Shown: positions 8,181 through 17,450, counted from the first letter of the stretch. The stretch is 64,000 nt of DNA from Pseudomonadota bacterium (GCA_023439305.1 JAEXOO010000029.1:155134-219133); one strand, 5' to 3'. Notes: generated from the sequence alone by a model not told the origin. Numbers and translations are program-made.

Positions 8181-9418
8181 CAGTGCAGTTGGACCGGATC
8201 CAGATCGATTTCATCGGGCAGCTCGGGGTGCTGCATTTCGCCGTTGATGTCGGGAAAGAAAGGCGCGCTGCAGTCTTCGCAGACTTCCGTCGAGTGCAGG
8301 CCGGGCAGGCGGTGCACATGCTGCACGCCCAGGCTCTTGAGCAGGGCGGCGATGATGTCCGGGATATCGATGTGGTCGTCTTCGCTGAGCGAGGATTCGG
8401 CCTCTTCCTGGCTGAGAACAGGCCAGATGCAGCCGTAGATCACGGCGGGGGATGACAGTGTGCTGAAGCCCACCCGGTATTCTTCGACAGTCTCGTTGCC
8501 GCACGCCGCGATGACGGCGCGCAGTTGTTCCGGCCCTATATTGGCGGCGGTCTGCAGCCAGGTGACTCCGGCCTGCACGGCCAACGGGCGGATTTCCCGA
8601 TCGGCTTCGCGCGTATTGACGTAGTAGGCGTTAGGCGCCAGATACTGGACCTGGCAGCCGGTGAATAGGGGGGCCAGGACAGGCGTGCACAGTTGAACCC
8701 AGTGCTCGATGCACGACAGATGCAGGGCATGGGCGCTGTCGCCGGCCTGCTGCCAGCGGAACAGGGGCTGGCCCGCGGGCGCCAGTGCTACGCCGATCAG
8801 GAAGCGGGCGTCGGCCAGCAGGGTGTTGGCTTCAGGCGGGATGCTTGGCTTGACGGTGTCCTTGCTGCGCTGCAGGGCCTTGCCCGCCAGGGTCTGGGTC
8901 CATTCGTGGGCTTGCTGGTAAGACTGGGGCATTTCGTCGTAGTTGACCAGGTCGGGCACCAGCGCACACAGAGCGCCGTCGGCCAGTATGGAGGCCTTCA
9001 GGGCGGATTCGAGCTCCTGGCGCTGGGTGTCGGTCAGGGTGCCTTGCGGAAGCTGGTAGCGCGTCCAGGCCGTCAGAGGTGCGGAGAACAGCAGCGCATC
9101 GTATTGAATCCCGTCGTGCTCAAGACGCAGGCTCTCGGCATGGGACTCGGCCAGTTCCATCAGGATTTCGTAGTGCTGGTGCTGCTGCTGGCTGCCCAGC
9201 AGTTCCAGCGTTTGTTCGACGGCCGTATTGCGGCGGCCTGCATACAGCTTGTCCAGCAACTGGCCGGCGAGATCTTGCCAGTAGCGGTCTTCGACTTGCG
9301 AGCCGGATCGAACCAGGGCGTCGGTGTAGTTGACCAGACGCTGGATTTCCTTGGGTTGTTGGGCGAGCAGTTTGGGATTGAGTTGCGACATTGACATAGA
9401 GTGCCGGTAGATGGACAC
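8180..9418 (-). CDS. DUF2863 family protein
   Basis: A 412-residue soluble protein of unknown function, which I recognise as the DUF2863 family found in Burkholderiales. Visible features are a Gln-rich N-terminal helical region, a central domain with LLADARFLIGVALAPAGQPLFRW, and a C-terminal CEDC pair that could bind a metal. The longest frame begins at a GTG (9418); two in-frame ATGs 7 and 9 codons later are equally plausible because no strong ribosome binding site decides. It is the first gene of the unit with earP and efp. Confidence 0.75.
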   Translation of the reverse strand: MSIYRHSMSMSQLNPKLLAQQPKEIQRLVNYTDALVRSGSQVEDRYWQDLAGQLLDKLYAGRRNTAVEQTLELLGSQQQHQHYEILMELAESHAESLRLEHDGIQYDALLFSAPLTAWTRYQLPQGTLTDTQRQELESALKASILADGALCALVPDLVNYDEMPQSYQQAHEWTQTLAGKALQRSKDTVKPSIPPEANTLLADARFLIGVALAPAGQPLFRWQQAGDSAHALHLSCIEHWVQLCTPVLAPLFTGCQVQYLAPNAYYVNTREADREIRPLAVQAGVTWLQTAANIGPEQLRAVIAACGNETVEEYRVGFSTLSSPAVIYGCIWPVLSQEEAESSLSEDDHIDIPDIIAALLKSLGVQHVHRLPGLHSTEVCEDCSAPFFPDINGEMQHPELPDEIDLDPVQLH

Positions 9419-9504
9419 CTTAGTTTACCCTCAAGGCAGGAACCTGGTGTGGGAATGGGATAGGCCGTCTGGCCGGGGAGGCGTGCGCCTGAGCGGGCAG
9501 AACA

Positions 9505-9541
9505 CAAAAAAACGCCTCCGCCGCAAGCAGCGGCGGAGGCG
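9505..9541 (-). terminator. Terminator of acnB
   Basis: A 12-bp perfect stem (CGCCTCCGCCGC / GCGGCGGAGGCG) with a 5-base loop lies just after the acnB stop. In the minus-strand reading it is followed by a run of T (a run of A on the plus strand, 9505-9512). Confidence 0.85.
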
Positions 9542-9561
9542 TTCCCGGTAAACCTGGTGGT

Positions 9562-12147
9562 TTACAGGCCTACGGAGTCGGCGATTTCCTTGAATTCTTC
9601 GATTTGGTCGAAGTTCATGTAGCGATAGATGTTATCGCTGTCAGCCTGCAGCACGCCCATGTCGGCCAGGTACTCTTCGCGGGTCGGGATGCGGCCCAGA
9701 CGCGAGCAGATGGCGGCCAGTTCGGCCGAACCCAGGAAGACATTGCTGTTCTTGCCCAGGCGGTTCGGGAAGTTGCGGGTGCTGGTGGACATGACGGTTG
9801 CGCCTTCGCGCACCTGGGCCTGGTTGCCCATGCACAGCGAGCAGCCGGGCATTTCCATGCGTGCGCCAGCCACGCCCAGCACGCCGTAGTGACCTTCTTC
9901 GGTCAGTTGCTGCTGGTCCATTTTGGTGGGAGGAGCCACCCACAGGCGCGTCGGGATGTCGCGCTTGCCTTCCAGCAGCTTGGAGGCTGCGCGGAAGTGG
10001 CCGATGTTGGTCATGCAGCTGCCGATGAACACTTCGTCGATGACGGTGCCGGCGACGTCGGACAGGGTCTTGACGTCGTCAGGGTCGTTCGGGCAGGCCA
10101 CGATGGGTTCGTGGATATCGGCCAGGTCGATTTCGATGACGGCGGCGTAATCGACGTTGTCATCGGGTTCCAGCAGCTGGGGATTGGCCAGCCAGGCTTC
10201 CATGGCCTTGATGCGACGGCCCAGGGTGCGCTCGTCTTCGTAGCCGTTGGCGATCATCCACTTGAGCAGCGTGATGTTGCTGTTCAGGTACTCGATGATG
10301 GGTTCCTTGTTCAGGCGCACCGTGCAGGCGGCGGCCGAACGTTCGGCGGAGGCGTCGGACAGTTCGAAGGCTTGTTCGATCTTCAGGTCGGGCAGGCCTT
10401 CGATTTCCAGGATGCGACCGGAGAAGATGTTCTTCTTGCCGGCTTTTTCCACGGTCAGCAGACCCTGCTTGATGGCGTACAGAGGAATGGCGTTGACCAG
10501 ATCGCGCAGGGTGACGCCGGGTTGCATGTCGCCCTTGAAGCGCACCAGTACGGACTCAGGCATGTCCAGGGGCATCACGCCCGTGGCGGCGGCGAAGGCC
10601 ACCAGGCCGGAGCCGGCGGGAAAGCTGATGCCGATGGGGAAGCGCGTGTGCGAGTCGCCGCCGGTGCCCACGGTGTCGGGCAGCAGCATGCGGTTCAGCC
10701 AGGAGTGGATGATGCCGTCGCCGGGACGCAGCGAAACACCGCCACGTGTGCTGATGAAAGCGGGCAGTTCGTGGTGGGTTTTGACGTCCACCGGCTTGGG
10801 GTAGGCGGCGGTGTGGCAGAAGGACTGCATCACCAGGTCGGACGAGAAGCCCAGGCAGGCCAGGTCCTTGAGTTCGTCGCGGGTCATCGGGCCGGTGGTG
10901 TCCTGGCTGCCGACCGTGGTCATGCGAGGCTCGCAGTAGGTGCCGGGGCGCACGCCGGTGCCTTCGGGCAGACCGCAGGCGCGGCCGACCATCTTCTGGG
11001 CCAGGGAGTAGCCCTTGCCCGTGTCGGCGGGACTTTGAGGCAGGCGGAACAGCGTGGTGGGCGGCAAGCCCAGGGCTTCGCGGGCACGTGTGGTCAGTCC
11101 GCGGCCGATAATCAGCGGAATGCGGCCGCCGGCGCGCACTTCGTCGAACAGCACATCGGATTTGACCTGGAATTCAGCGATGACCTGGCCGTTTTTCAGG
11201 GCCTTGCCTTCGTAGGGGCGCAGTTCGATGACGTCGCCCATGTCCATTTGCGATACGTCCAGCTCGATAGGCAGGGCGCCGGCGTCTTCCATGGTGTTGT
11301 AGAAGATGGGGGCAATCTTGCTGCCCAGGCACACGCCGCCAAAGCGCTTGTTGGGAACGTAGGGAATGTCTTGGCCGGTGAACCACAGCACCGAGTTGGT
11401 GGCGGATTTGCGCGACGAACCCGTGCCCACCACGTCACCGACGTAGGCGACCAGATTGCCTTTGTCCTTGAGCGATTCGATGAAGGCGATAGGGCCTTTC
11501 TTGCCGGGCTCTTCAGGGGTGATGCCTGGGCGCGGGTTCTTGAGCATGGCCAGGGCATGCAGCGGAATGTCGGGGCGGCTCCAGGCGTCGGGAGCGGGCG
11601 ACAGGTCGTCGGTATTGGTTTCGCCGGTGACTTTGAGGACCGTGATGGTCATGCTTTCAGGCACCTCGGGGCGGCTGGTGAACCATTCGCCGTCGGCCCA
11701 GCTCTGCAACACTTCCTTGGCGAAGGCATTACCTTTTTCGGCTTTTTCCTGCACGTCGTGGAAGGAGTCGAACATCAGCAAGGTGTTCTTGAGGCCGTTG
11801 GCGGCGATCTGGCCCAGCTCGGGCTGGTCCAGTAGCTCGATCAGGGGGCCGATGTTGTAGCCGCCGAGCATCGTGCCCAGCAGCTCCGTGGCGCGTTCGC
11901 GGCTGATCAGGCCACAGGTTTCGCTGCCTAGGGCAACAGCGGCCAGGTAGGAGGCCTTGACCTTGGCGGCGTCGTCCACGCCGGCAGGCACGCGGTGCGT
12001 CAGCAGTTCGAGCAGAAATGCTTCTTCGCCTGCGGGCGGGTTCTTGATGAGCTCGATCAGGTCGGCGGTTTGCTGAGCCGACAGAGGCAGCGGAGGAATG
12101 CCCAGCGCGGCGCGCTCGGCAACGTGTTCGCGGTAAGAATCCAGCAT
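9562..12147 (-). CDS. acnB: Aconitate hydratase B
   Basis: An 861-residue bifunctional aconitase of the TCA cycle; AcnB enzymes can also hydrate 2-methyl-cis-aconitate. The start is the ATG at 12147 (MLDSYREHVAERAALG). The reading frame runs 18 codons further, but that extension does not look coding. Fe-S cluster ligands are visible in EVFIGSCMTN and MPGCSLCMGNQ. Length matches the AcnB family. A 10-bp-arm palindrome 84 bases upstream is a likely operator shared with the mdh/gntR region. The prpC-prpB genes lie upstream on the same strand. Confidence 0.96.
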   Translation of the reverse strand: MLDSYREHVAERAALGIPPLPLSAQQTADLIELIKNPPAGEEAFLLELLTHRVPAGVDDAAKVKASYLAAVALGSETCGLISRERATELLGTMLGGYNIGPLIELLDQPELGQIAANGLKNTLLMFDSFHDVQEKAEKGNAFAKEVLQSWADGEWFTSRPEVPESMTITVLKVTGETNTDDLSPAPDAWSRPDIPLHALAMLKNPRPGITPEEPGKKGPIAFIESLKDKGNLVAYVGDVVGTGSSRKSATNSVLWFTGQDIPYVPNKRFGGVCLGSKIAPIFYNTMEDAGALPIELDVSQMDMGDVIELRPYEGKALKNGQVIAEFQVKSDVLFDEVRAGGRIPLIIGRGLTTRAREALGLPPTTLFRLPQSPADTGKGYSLAQKMVGRACGLPEGTGVRPGTYCEPRMTTVGSQDTTGPMTRDELKDLACLGFSSDLVMQSFCHTAAYPKPVDVKTHHELPAFISTRGGVSLRPGDGIIHSWLNRMLLPDTVGTGGDSHTRFPIGISFPAGSGLVAFAAATGVMPLDMPESVLVRFKGDMQPGVTLRDLVNAIPLYAIKQGLLTVEKAGKKNIFSGRILEIEGLPDLKIEQAFELSDASAERSAAACTVRLNKEPIIEYLNSNITLLKWMIANGYEDERTLGRRIKAMEAWLANPQLLEPDDNVDYAAVIEIDLADIHEPIVACPNDPDDVKTLSDVAGTVIDEVFIGSCMTNIGHFRAASKLLEGKRDIPTRLWVAPPTKMDQQQLTEEGHYGVLGVAGARMEMPGCSLCMGNQAQVREGATVMSTSTRNFPNRLGKNSNVFLGSAELAAICSRLGRIPTREEYLADMGVLQADSDNIYRYMNFDQIEEFKEIADSVGL

Positions 12148-12230
12148 AGTGCAAGAACCTATCGATAAAGTTGAATTGAGGAAAATCCGGTGTTGCTTCA
12201 ATTGTAATTTGAAGACGGACGTGAGGCAAC

Positions 12231-12253
12231 AGTCTTATATCTTATATAAGACT
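12231..12253. promoter_or_regulatory. Candidate operator upstream of acnB
   Basis: A perfect inverted repeat AGTCTTATAT-N3-ATATAAGACT, with a second palindrome (TCTTATATAAGA) nested in it. The inner 21 bases, including the spacer CTT, recur exactly at 18681-18701. Position and symmetry suggest a GntR-family operator. Confidence 0.7.
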
Positions 12254-12267
12254 TACGTCGAGCTGAA

Positions 12268-12543
12268 TCAGGCCAGGAGGTCGGCGTATTCGGGGTGACG
12301 GCGGATATAGGCGGCGGCGTAGCTGCATAGCGGCCGCACTTTCCAGTGTTGGTTTTTTGCTGTTTCCAGGGCGTGGCGAGTCAACTGGCCGGCAATTCCC
12401 CGACCCTCCAGCGCCTGCGGCACGCCCGTGTGTGTGATGCTCATGATGTCGCCGTCAAGCTGGTAATCGATTACGCAGCGCAGACCGTCGACCGTGCAAT
12501 GAAATTGACGCGCCTGGGCGTCATGGTGAATGTTCAGTTCCAA
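12268..12543 (-). CDS. Small GNAT-type N-acetyltransferase domain protein (YjdJ/COG2388-like)
   Basis: A 91-residue protein forming a minimal acetyltransferase fold. It has the acetyl-CoA loop region GVPQALEGRGIAGQLTRHAL and the family-typical C-terminus KVRPLCSYAAAYIRRHPEYADLL. Such minimal GNAT proteins are widespread; their substrates are generally unknown. It lies 16 bases after the small membrane protein gene and upstream of the acnB operator, so it is probably the last gene of the prpB-prpC unit or of a unit of its own. Confidence 0.8.
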   Translation of the reverse strand: MELNIHHDAQARQFHCTVDGLRCVIDYQLDGDIMSITHTGVPQALEGRGIAGQLTRHALETAKNQHWKVRPLCSYAAAYIRRHPEYADLLA

Positions 12544-12559
12544 GGTAGTCTCCTTCCTT

Positions 12560-12961
12560 TCAGGCAGCGGCCGGCTGCAGTGCGATCAGCGCCCACAGCG
12601 CCAGCATGCTGAGCAGGCCAATGAAACATCCGCCCCACAGGCCCATGAGCGGCCATTTTATGCCCATGGCCACATCGTCGCGCTGCACGTGGGGCAGCAG
12701 ACGGTTGGCATTGCCGAACAGGCCGTTCTGGCGTGTCGGGAAGTTCAGCCGCAGGAAGTAATCCAGCAGCACATTGGCTTTCAGCGACATCGGCAGGCGT
12801 TCCCAGGGGTATTGCGCCAGATAGGGGTGGCGCAGCGCCTGGTTGGTGCGGCGCACATTGAACAGCAGCAGATAGACGCCAGAGACCAGCGAGGTCAGGG
12901 CGCAGGCAATCATCAGGGTTGCCGCCATGGGCAGGGCGTAACGGACAAAATCAGCAAGCAT
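12560..12961 (-). CDS. Small inner-membrane protein of unknown function
   Basis: A 133-residue protein with two predicted membrane segments, one near residues 10-35 (ALPMAATLMIACALTSLVSG) and one at the C-terminus (LMGLWGGCFIGLLSMLALWALIAL). They are separated by a polar loop rich in Arg and Leu. I do not recognise a named family. It lies 111 bases after prpC and 16 bases before the GNAT gene, all on the minus strand. A GC-rich hairpin in the gap before it (12980-13008) lacks a T-run. Confidence 0.6.
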   Translation of the reverse strand: MLADFVRYALPMAATLMIACALTSLVSGVYLLLFNVRRTNQALRHPYLAQYPWERLPMSLKANVLLDYFLRLNFPTRQNGLFGNANRLLPHVQRDDVAMGIKWPLMGLWGGCFIGLLSMLALWALIALQPAAA

Positions 12962-13072
12962 CGGGTCACCGGCAAGAGCGGCCCCGGCTGCCTGGAGCAG
13001 CGGGGGCCGTAAGTCAAATCATGGCGCATGATAGCGCATGCCGGGGATGGCATGCGCGCAATAACCGGCGTT

Positions 13073-14236
13073 TTAAGAACGCTGGTCCAGCGGGACGAAG
13101 ATCTGGTTTTCAGGGCCCACGTAGTTAGCGGTAGGGCGAATGATCTTGTTGTCCACACGCTGTTCAATAATATGCGCCGCCCAGCCGGCCGTGCGTGCGA
13201 TCACGAACAGAGGGGTGAACATGGCCGTGGGCACGCCCATGGTGTGGTAGGACACGGCCGAGAACCAGTCCAGGTTGGGAAACATTTTCTTGACGTCCCA
13301 CATGACGGTTTCCAGGCGTTCGGCAATGTCGTACATGCGCGTATTGCCATCTTGTTCCGCCAGTTCCTTGGCCACGGCCTTGATAACCTGATTGCGCGGG
13401 TCGGACACGGTATAGACCGGGTGGCCGAAACCGATGATTACTTCTTTGTTGTCCACGCGGCGGCGGATGTCTTCTTCGGCCTGATCGGGCGTGTCGTAGC
13501 GCTTCTGGATCTCAAAGGCCACTTCGTTGGCGCCGCCGTGCTTGGGGCCGCGCAAGGCGCCGATCGCGCCGGCAATGGCGGAATAGAAGTCCGATCCAGT
13601 ACCGGCAATGACCCGGCTGGTGAAGGTGGACGCATTGAACTCATGCTCGGCATACAGGTTCAGCGAGGTGTGCATGGCGCGCTCCCACTCGTCCGACGGT
13701 TTCTCGCCGTGGAGCAGGTGCAGGAAGTGGGCGCCGATGCTGTCGTCGTCGGTCTGCACGTCGATCATTTCGCCATTGTGGCTGTAGTGGTACCAGTACA
13801 GCAGGGCCGAACCCAGGCAGGCAATCAGGCGGTCGGCGATGTCGCGGGCGTCAGGCAGGTTGTGGTCGTCTTTTTCAGGCAGCACGCAGCCCAGGACGGA
13901 GACGGCTGTGCGCATTACGTCCATGGGGTGGCTGTGGGCCGGCAGCGTTTCCAGGGCGCTTTGTACGGCCAGCGGCAGGCCGCGCAGACGCTTGAGTTTT
14001 TGCTTGTAGGCGCGAAGCTCGTCGCGATTGGGCAGTTTGCCGTGGATCAGCAGATAGGCGATTTCTTCGAATTCGCTGGCCTGGGCCAGATCCAGAATGT
14101 CATAGCCGCGGTAGTGCAGGTCGTTGCCGCTGCGGCCGACGGTGCACAGGGCGGTGTTGCCGGCCACTACGCCCGACAGGGCGACGGATTTCTTGGGCTT
14201 GAAGCCGGAGGCGGTATTGTTCTCGGTACTGCTCAT
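13073..14236 (-). CDS. prpC: 2-methylcitrate synthase
   Basis: A 387-residue enzyme condensing propionyl-CoA with oxaloacetate to 2-methylcitrate, the entry step of the methylcitrate cycle. Citrate-synthase-fold motifs are present: GNTALCTVGRSGNDLHYRGYDI near the start, the substrate-binding GPKHGGANE and the active-site region FGHPVYTVSDPR. It is shorter than the type II citrate synthase GltA in this window (432 residues) and sits 97 bases downstream of prpB, which separates the two functions. Expression is likely driven by the sigma54 promoter upstream of prpB. Confidence 0.93.
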   Translation of the reverse strand: MSSTENNTASGFKPKKSVALSGVVAGNTALCTVGRSGNDLHYRGYDILDLAQASEFEEIAYLLIHGKLPNRDELRAYKQKLKRLRGLPLAVQSALETLPAHSHPMDVMRTAVSVLGCVLPEKDDHNLPDARDIADRLIACLGSALLYWYHYSHNGEMIDVQTDDDSIGAHFLHLLHGEKPSDEWERAMHTSLNLYAEHEFNASTFTSRVIAGTGSDFYSAIAGAIGALRGPKHGGANEVAFEIQKRYDTPDQAEEDIRRRVDNKEVIIGFGHPVYTVSDPRNQVIKAVAKELAEQDGNTRMYDIAERLETVMWDVKKMFPNLDWFSAVSYHTMGVPTAMFTPLFVIARTAGWAAHIIEQRVDNKIIRPTANYVGPENQIFVPLDQRS

Positions 14237-14333
14237 GCGGGTCTCCTGGTTGATGGGCGGTCAGCGAGGCTGTCCGCCTGGGTAGGCTGCGGGCCTGGCG
14301 CGGGCCCCTTACGGGAAGGGGCGGGCGTCGGGC

Positions 14334-15233
14334 TCAGGATTTCTTGTTTTTCTGGAACAGGGCGTCCAGCCGTTCTTCATAAGCATGGTAGCCGATGCGA
14401 TCGTAAAGCTCTTCGCGTGTCTGCATCAAGTCCACCACATTTTTTTGATGGCCGTCGCGGCGTATGGCTTGGTAAACGGTTTCAGCGGCCTTGTTCATGG
14501 CGCGGAAGGCCGACAGCGGGTACAGCACCATGGCGACCTGCGCACTGGCCAGTTCCTGCACGGTGAACAGCGGCGTCTGGCCGAACTCGGTGATGTTGGC
14601 CAGGACCGGAACATTCAACGTCTGGGTGAAGCGACGATACGTCTCCAGATCGTAGCAGGCTTCGGCGAAGATACCGTCGGCGCCCGCTTGGACGCAGGCC
14701 TGGGCGCGTTCCAGCGCGGCATCCACACCTTCCACGGCAATCGCGTCGGTGCGGGCCATGATGAAGAAGTCGGGGTCTGTGCGTGCGTCCACGGCGGCCT
14801 TGACGCGATCCACCATTTCGTCGGCGCTGACAATTTCCTTGCCGGGGCGGTGGCCGCAGCGTTTGGCGCCGACCTGATCTTCGATGTGGCAGGCGGCGGC
14901 GCCAAACTTAATCAGGCTTTTTATCGTGCGTGCGATATTGAAGGCGGACGCGCCAAAGCCAGTGTCGATGTCCACCATCAATGGCAGTTCGCATACATCG
15001 GTGATGCGACGTATGTCGGTCAGCACGTCGTCGAGCGTGTTGATGCCCAGGTCAGGCAGGCCCAGGGAGCCGGCCGCCACGCCGCCGCCGGACAGGTAGA
15101 TGGCTTTGTAGCCGGCGCGTTCGGCCAGCAAGGCATGGTTGGCGTTGATGGCGCCGATGATCTGCAGCGGTTGCTCGTCACGCAGGGCCTGGCGGAAACG
15201 GGCGCCGGCCGATGTCAGGGAGGGATGGCTCAT
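14334..15233 (-). CDS. prpB: Methylisocitrate lyase
   Basis: A 299-residue enzyme cleaving 2-methylisocitrate to pyruvate and succinate. The start is the ATG at 15233 (MSHPSLTSAG) with GGAG 12 bases upstream; the long frame running further into the promoter region is not coding. Motifs of the isocitrate lyase superfamily are visible: the YLSGGGVAAGSLGLPDLG region, the catalytic-loop KRCGHRPGKE (KRCGH signature) and MARTDAIAVEG. First gene of the prpBC unit, divergent from prpR and preceded by a sigma54 promoter. Confidence 0.95.
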   Translation of the reverse strand: MSHPSLTSAGARFRQALRDEQPLQIIGAINANHALLAERAGYKAIYLSGGGVAAGSLGLPDLGINTLDDVLTDIRRITDVCELPLMVDIDTGFGASAFNIARTIKSLIKFGAAACHIEDQVGAKRCGHRPGKEIVSADEMVDRVKAAVDARTDPDFFIMARTDAIAVEGVDAALERAQACVQAGADGIFAEACYDLETYRRFTQTLNVPVLANITEFGQTPLFTVQELASAQVAMVLYPLSAFRAMNKAAETVYQAIRRDGHQKNVVDLMQTREELYDRIGYHAYEERLDALFQKNKKS

Positions 15234-15300
15234 AGCTGGACTCCGAATAAGAAAAAAGGGTGCAGAAGGCGGGCCTGCTGCGGTGATGTTGTTTTTATAA

Positions 15301-15315
15301 GCAAGCAGCGTGCCA
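15301..15315 (-). promoter_or_regulatory. Sigma54 promoter of prpBC
   Basis: On the minus strand the bases read TGGCACGCTGCTTGC, an exact TGGCAC-N5-TTGC match with 10 bases between GG and GC, 67 bases upstream of the prpB ATG. The divergent PrpR is a sigma54 activator, which supports function. Confidence 0.85.
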
Positions 15316-15423
15316 ATGTTTGTGTGGCTGGTCTTTTTCTGGCGCGAGCGCCGTGCAGCGGTTCTTTCGGGCGGCCTGCCGGGTGGCGGTTGGAATGGAC
15401 GGATTTGCTTTCTTATTCCATAT

Positions 15424-15451
15424 GTTTCAATATTGAAACTAACTTTGAAAC
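15424..15451. promoter_or_regulatory. Candidate PrpR enhancer site
   Basis: GTTTCAATATTGAAAC at 15424-15439 is a perfect 16-base palindrome. It is followed by a further half-site TTTGAAAC at 15444-15451. It lies about 110 bases upstream of the prpB sigma54 promoter and 30-60 bases before prpR, a fitting position for a PrpR binding site that also autoregulates prpR. Confidence 0.7.
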
Positions 15452-15482
15452 GTCGTTCCTTTATTGTAATGGAGAAATGGGC

Positions 15483-17450
15483 ATGCCCTATGCACCCGCT
15501 TCCGCCGCCGCTTCGTCTGCTCGCCTGCGTATTGTCGCTGTAGGCCTGCACGGCCTGCGCTCTTTGTTGGAGGATCTGGCGCCGCAATATCAGGAGCAGG
15601 CCGAGATTCTGGTGGTCGACAAAGCCTATGGTGCAGCCGTAGAGGCGGTTCAGGCTTTGCGCCGGGGGACTGATATGGATGTGGTGGTGTCAGCCGGCTC
15701 CAACGGCAACTATCTGCGCGAGCATCTGGATCTGCCTGTCGTGATGGTCAGGCTCGGCGGCTTTGACATCATGCGCAGCCTGGCCCAGTCCGCCGGACAG
15801 CCAGAGCGTATGGCGGTGGTGACGTACGGCGACATGCCGACCGAACTGCGGGATTTCGTGCATGGTTTTGCTTTGCCAGTCGAGCTGCGCACTTATCGCA
15901 GCGAGGCCGATGCGCAGGCATGTGTGCTGGAGCTGCGGCGTTTGGGTGTGGGCCGGGTACTCGCGCCCGGACTGGTGGTCGACCTGGCGCGCGAGCAGGG
16001 CATGACGGGTATGCTGCTGTACTCGCAGGGCGCGGTGCGGGAAGCTTTGGAAGGGGCGATTGAGCTGGCGCGGGTGGCCCGCTCCGAGGCGGCCCGGCGC
16101 GAGCGCCTCAATACCATTCTGGCCCAGTTGCGCGACGGCGTGGTTTCCGTGGATGGGGATGAGCGCGTGGAAACCGTCAATCCCGCCATGGAGGCCTGGC
16201 TGGGCCAGTCGGCCCAGACCCTGCTCGGGCGTCGTCTGAGCGAGCTGCACCCTGAGCTGGACTTGAGGCCGACTTTGCGCAGCCTGGATGTGCAGCAGGA
16301 CGCGGTGCAGCAGGTCGGCGGGCGCACGGCGGTCGTCACTCGTACACCCATTCTTGAGCAGGGTCGCCTGACGGGTGCGGTGCTGGTGTGTCAGGACCCG
16401 GCGGCCATTCAGCGAATGGATCGCAGCCTGCGCTCGCGCAGCCATCAGGCCGTTTCGCGGCATGCCCGTTACGAACTGTCCGATCTGGTGGGCGACAGCC
16501 CCGCCATGCAGGCAGTGCGTCTGCAGGCGCGCGCCTGCGCTCAAAGCGCTGCGACCACGCTCATCATCGGCGAGAGCGGAACGGGCAAGGAGCTGCTCGC
16601 GCAAGGCATACATAGCGCCAGTGCGCGTCGGGCCCAGCCCTTTGTGGCGGTGAACTGCGCGGCCTTTCCGGACAGTCTGCTCGAAAGCGAGCTGTTCGGA
16701 TACGTCGAAGGCGCGTTCACCGGATCCAGTCGGGGTGGTAAGGTGGGCCTGTTCGAGGCGGCTCACACTGGCACGCTGTTCCTGGATGAGATCGGCGAGA
16801 TGCCATTGCCCCTGCAGACGCGCTTGCTGCGGGTGCTGCAGGAAAAGGAGGTTTTGCGCATCGGGGCGATCGAGCCTACGCCGGTGGACGTTCGTGTCAT
16901 TGCCGCCACCCATAGAGATCTGGCCGCCCGGGTGCGGCAGGGCCTGTTCCGGCAGGATCTGTTCTACAGGCTCAATATCCTGGTGTTGCATTTGCCTGCC
17001 TTGCGCATGAGGCGGCAGGATCTGCCCATGCTGGTCCGGCATCTGGCTGCCAAGGTGGGGCAGCGCCTGGGATCGATGCCGGATGCCGAGCTGCTGCAAG
17101 CCTTGCTGCAGGCGGGCGGCTCCTATGATTGGCCGGGCAATATTCGCGAACTGGAAAACTTGATCGAGCGTGTGATGGTGCTGGGGGCCGCTCAGCGGGA
17201 TCAGCGGCTCTTGTTGGAGAGTATCGCGCCTGAGCTGCTGATGGCCGGTTCTGAGCAGGGGCATCCCGCTGCGGGCGTTTCTGCCACGCAGGAGGGGGCG
17301 CCCAAGGACTTGCGCGCTCAGCGCGAGCGCAGCGAGCAGGCCTACCTGGAACAGGTCCTGGAGCAATGTGGCGGTAATCGTGAACAAGCGGCTGCCCGGC
17401 TGGGCATCAGTCGCACCACCTTGTGGCGCAAGCTGCGCAAGCAGGGGTGA
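15483..17450 (+). CDS. prpR: Propionate catabolism activator PrpR (sigma54-dependent)
   Basis: A 655-residue enhancer-binding protein that senses a methylcitrate-pathway intermediate. The N-terminal PrpR sensor domain is recognisable (VVSAGSNGNYLREHLDLPVV). A PAS-like segment (GVVSVDGDERVETVNPAMEAWLG) precedes an AAA+ domain with Walker A GESGTGKE. The sigma54 loop is GAFTGS instead of GAFTGA, a variant also seen in other PrpR proteins. A Fis-type HTH closes the protein (AAARLGISRTTLWRKLRKQG). ATG 15483 is preferred because GGAG lies at good spacing; ATG 15477 is the alternative. The frame continues far upstream through prpB antisense and is not coding there. Confidence 0.93.
   Translation: MPYAPASAAASSARLRIVAVGLHGLRSLLEDLAPQYQEQAEILVVDKAYGAAVEAVQALRRGTDMDVVVSAGSNGNYLREHLDLPVVMVRLGGFDIMRSLAQSAGQPERMAVVTYGDMPTELRDFVHGFALPVELRTYRSEADAQACVLELRRLGVGRVLAPGLVVDLAREQGMTGMLLYSQGAVREALEGAIELARVARSEAARRERLNTILAQLRDGVVSVDGDERVETVNPAMEAWLGQSAQTLLGRRLSELHPELDLRPTLRSLDVQQDAVQQVGGRTAVVTRTPILEQGRLTGAVLVCQDPAAIQRMDRSLRSRSHQAVSRHARYELSDLVGDSPAMQAVRLQARACAQSAATTLIIGESGTGKELLAQGIHSASARRAQPFVAVNCAAFPDSLLESELFGYVEGAFTGSSRGGKVGLFEAAHTGTLFLDEIGEMPLPLQTRLLRVLQEKEVLRIGAIEPTPVDVRVIAATHRDLAARVRQGLFRQDLFYRLNILVLHLPALRMRRQDLPMLVRHLAAKVGQRLGSMPDAELLQALLQAGGSYDWPGNIRELENLIERVMVLGAAQRDQRLLLESIAPELLMAGSEQGHPAAGVSATQEGAPKDLRAQRERSEQAYLEQVLEQCGGNREQAAARLGISRTTLWRKLRKQG

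Noticed and set aside
9604..11835. 743-codon open frame antisense to acnB
   Set aside because: Shadow of acnB with low-complexity Gly/His/Val composition; no start signal.
12980..13008. GC-rich hairpin between prpC and the small membrane protein gene
   Set aside because: Stable stem but no T run in either direction, so not a convincing intrinsic terminator; may be a Rho-dependent or processing site.
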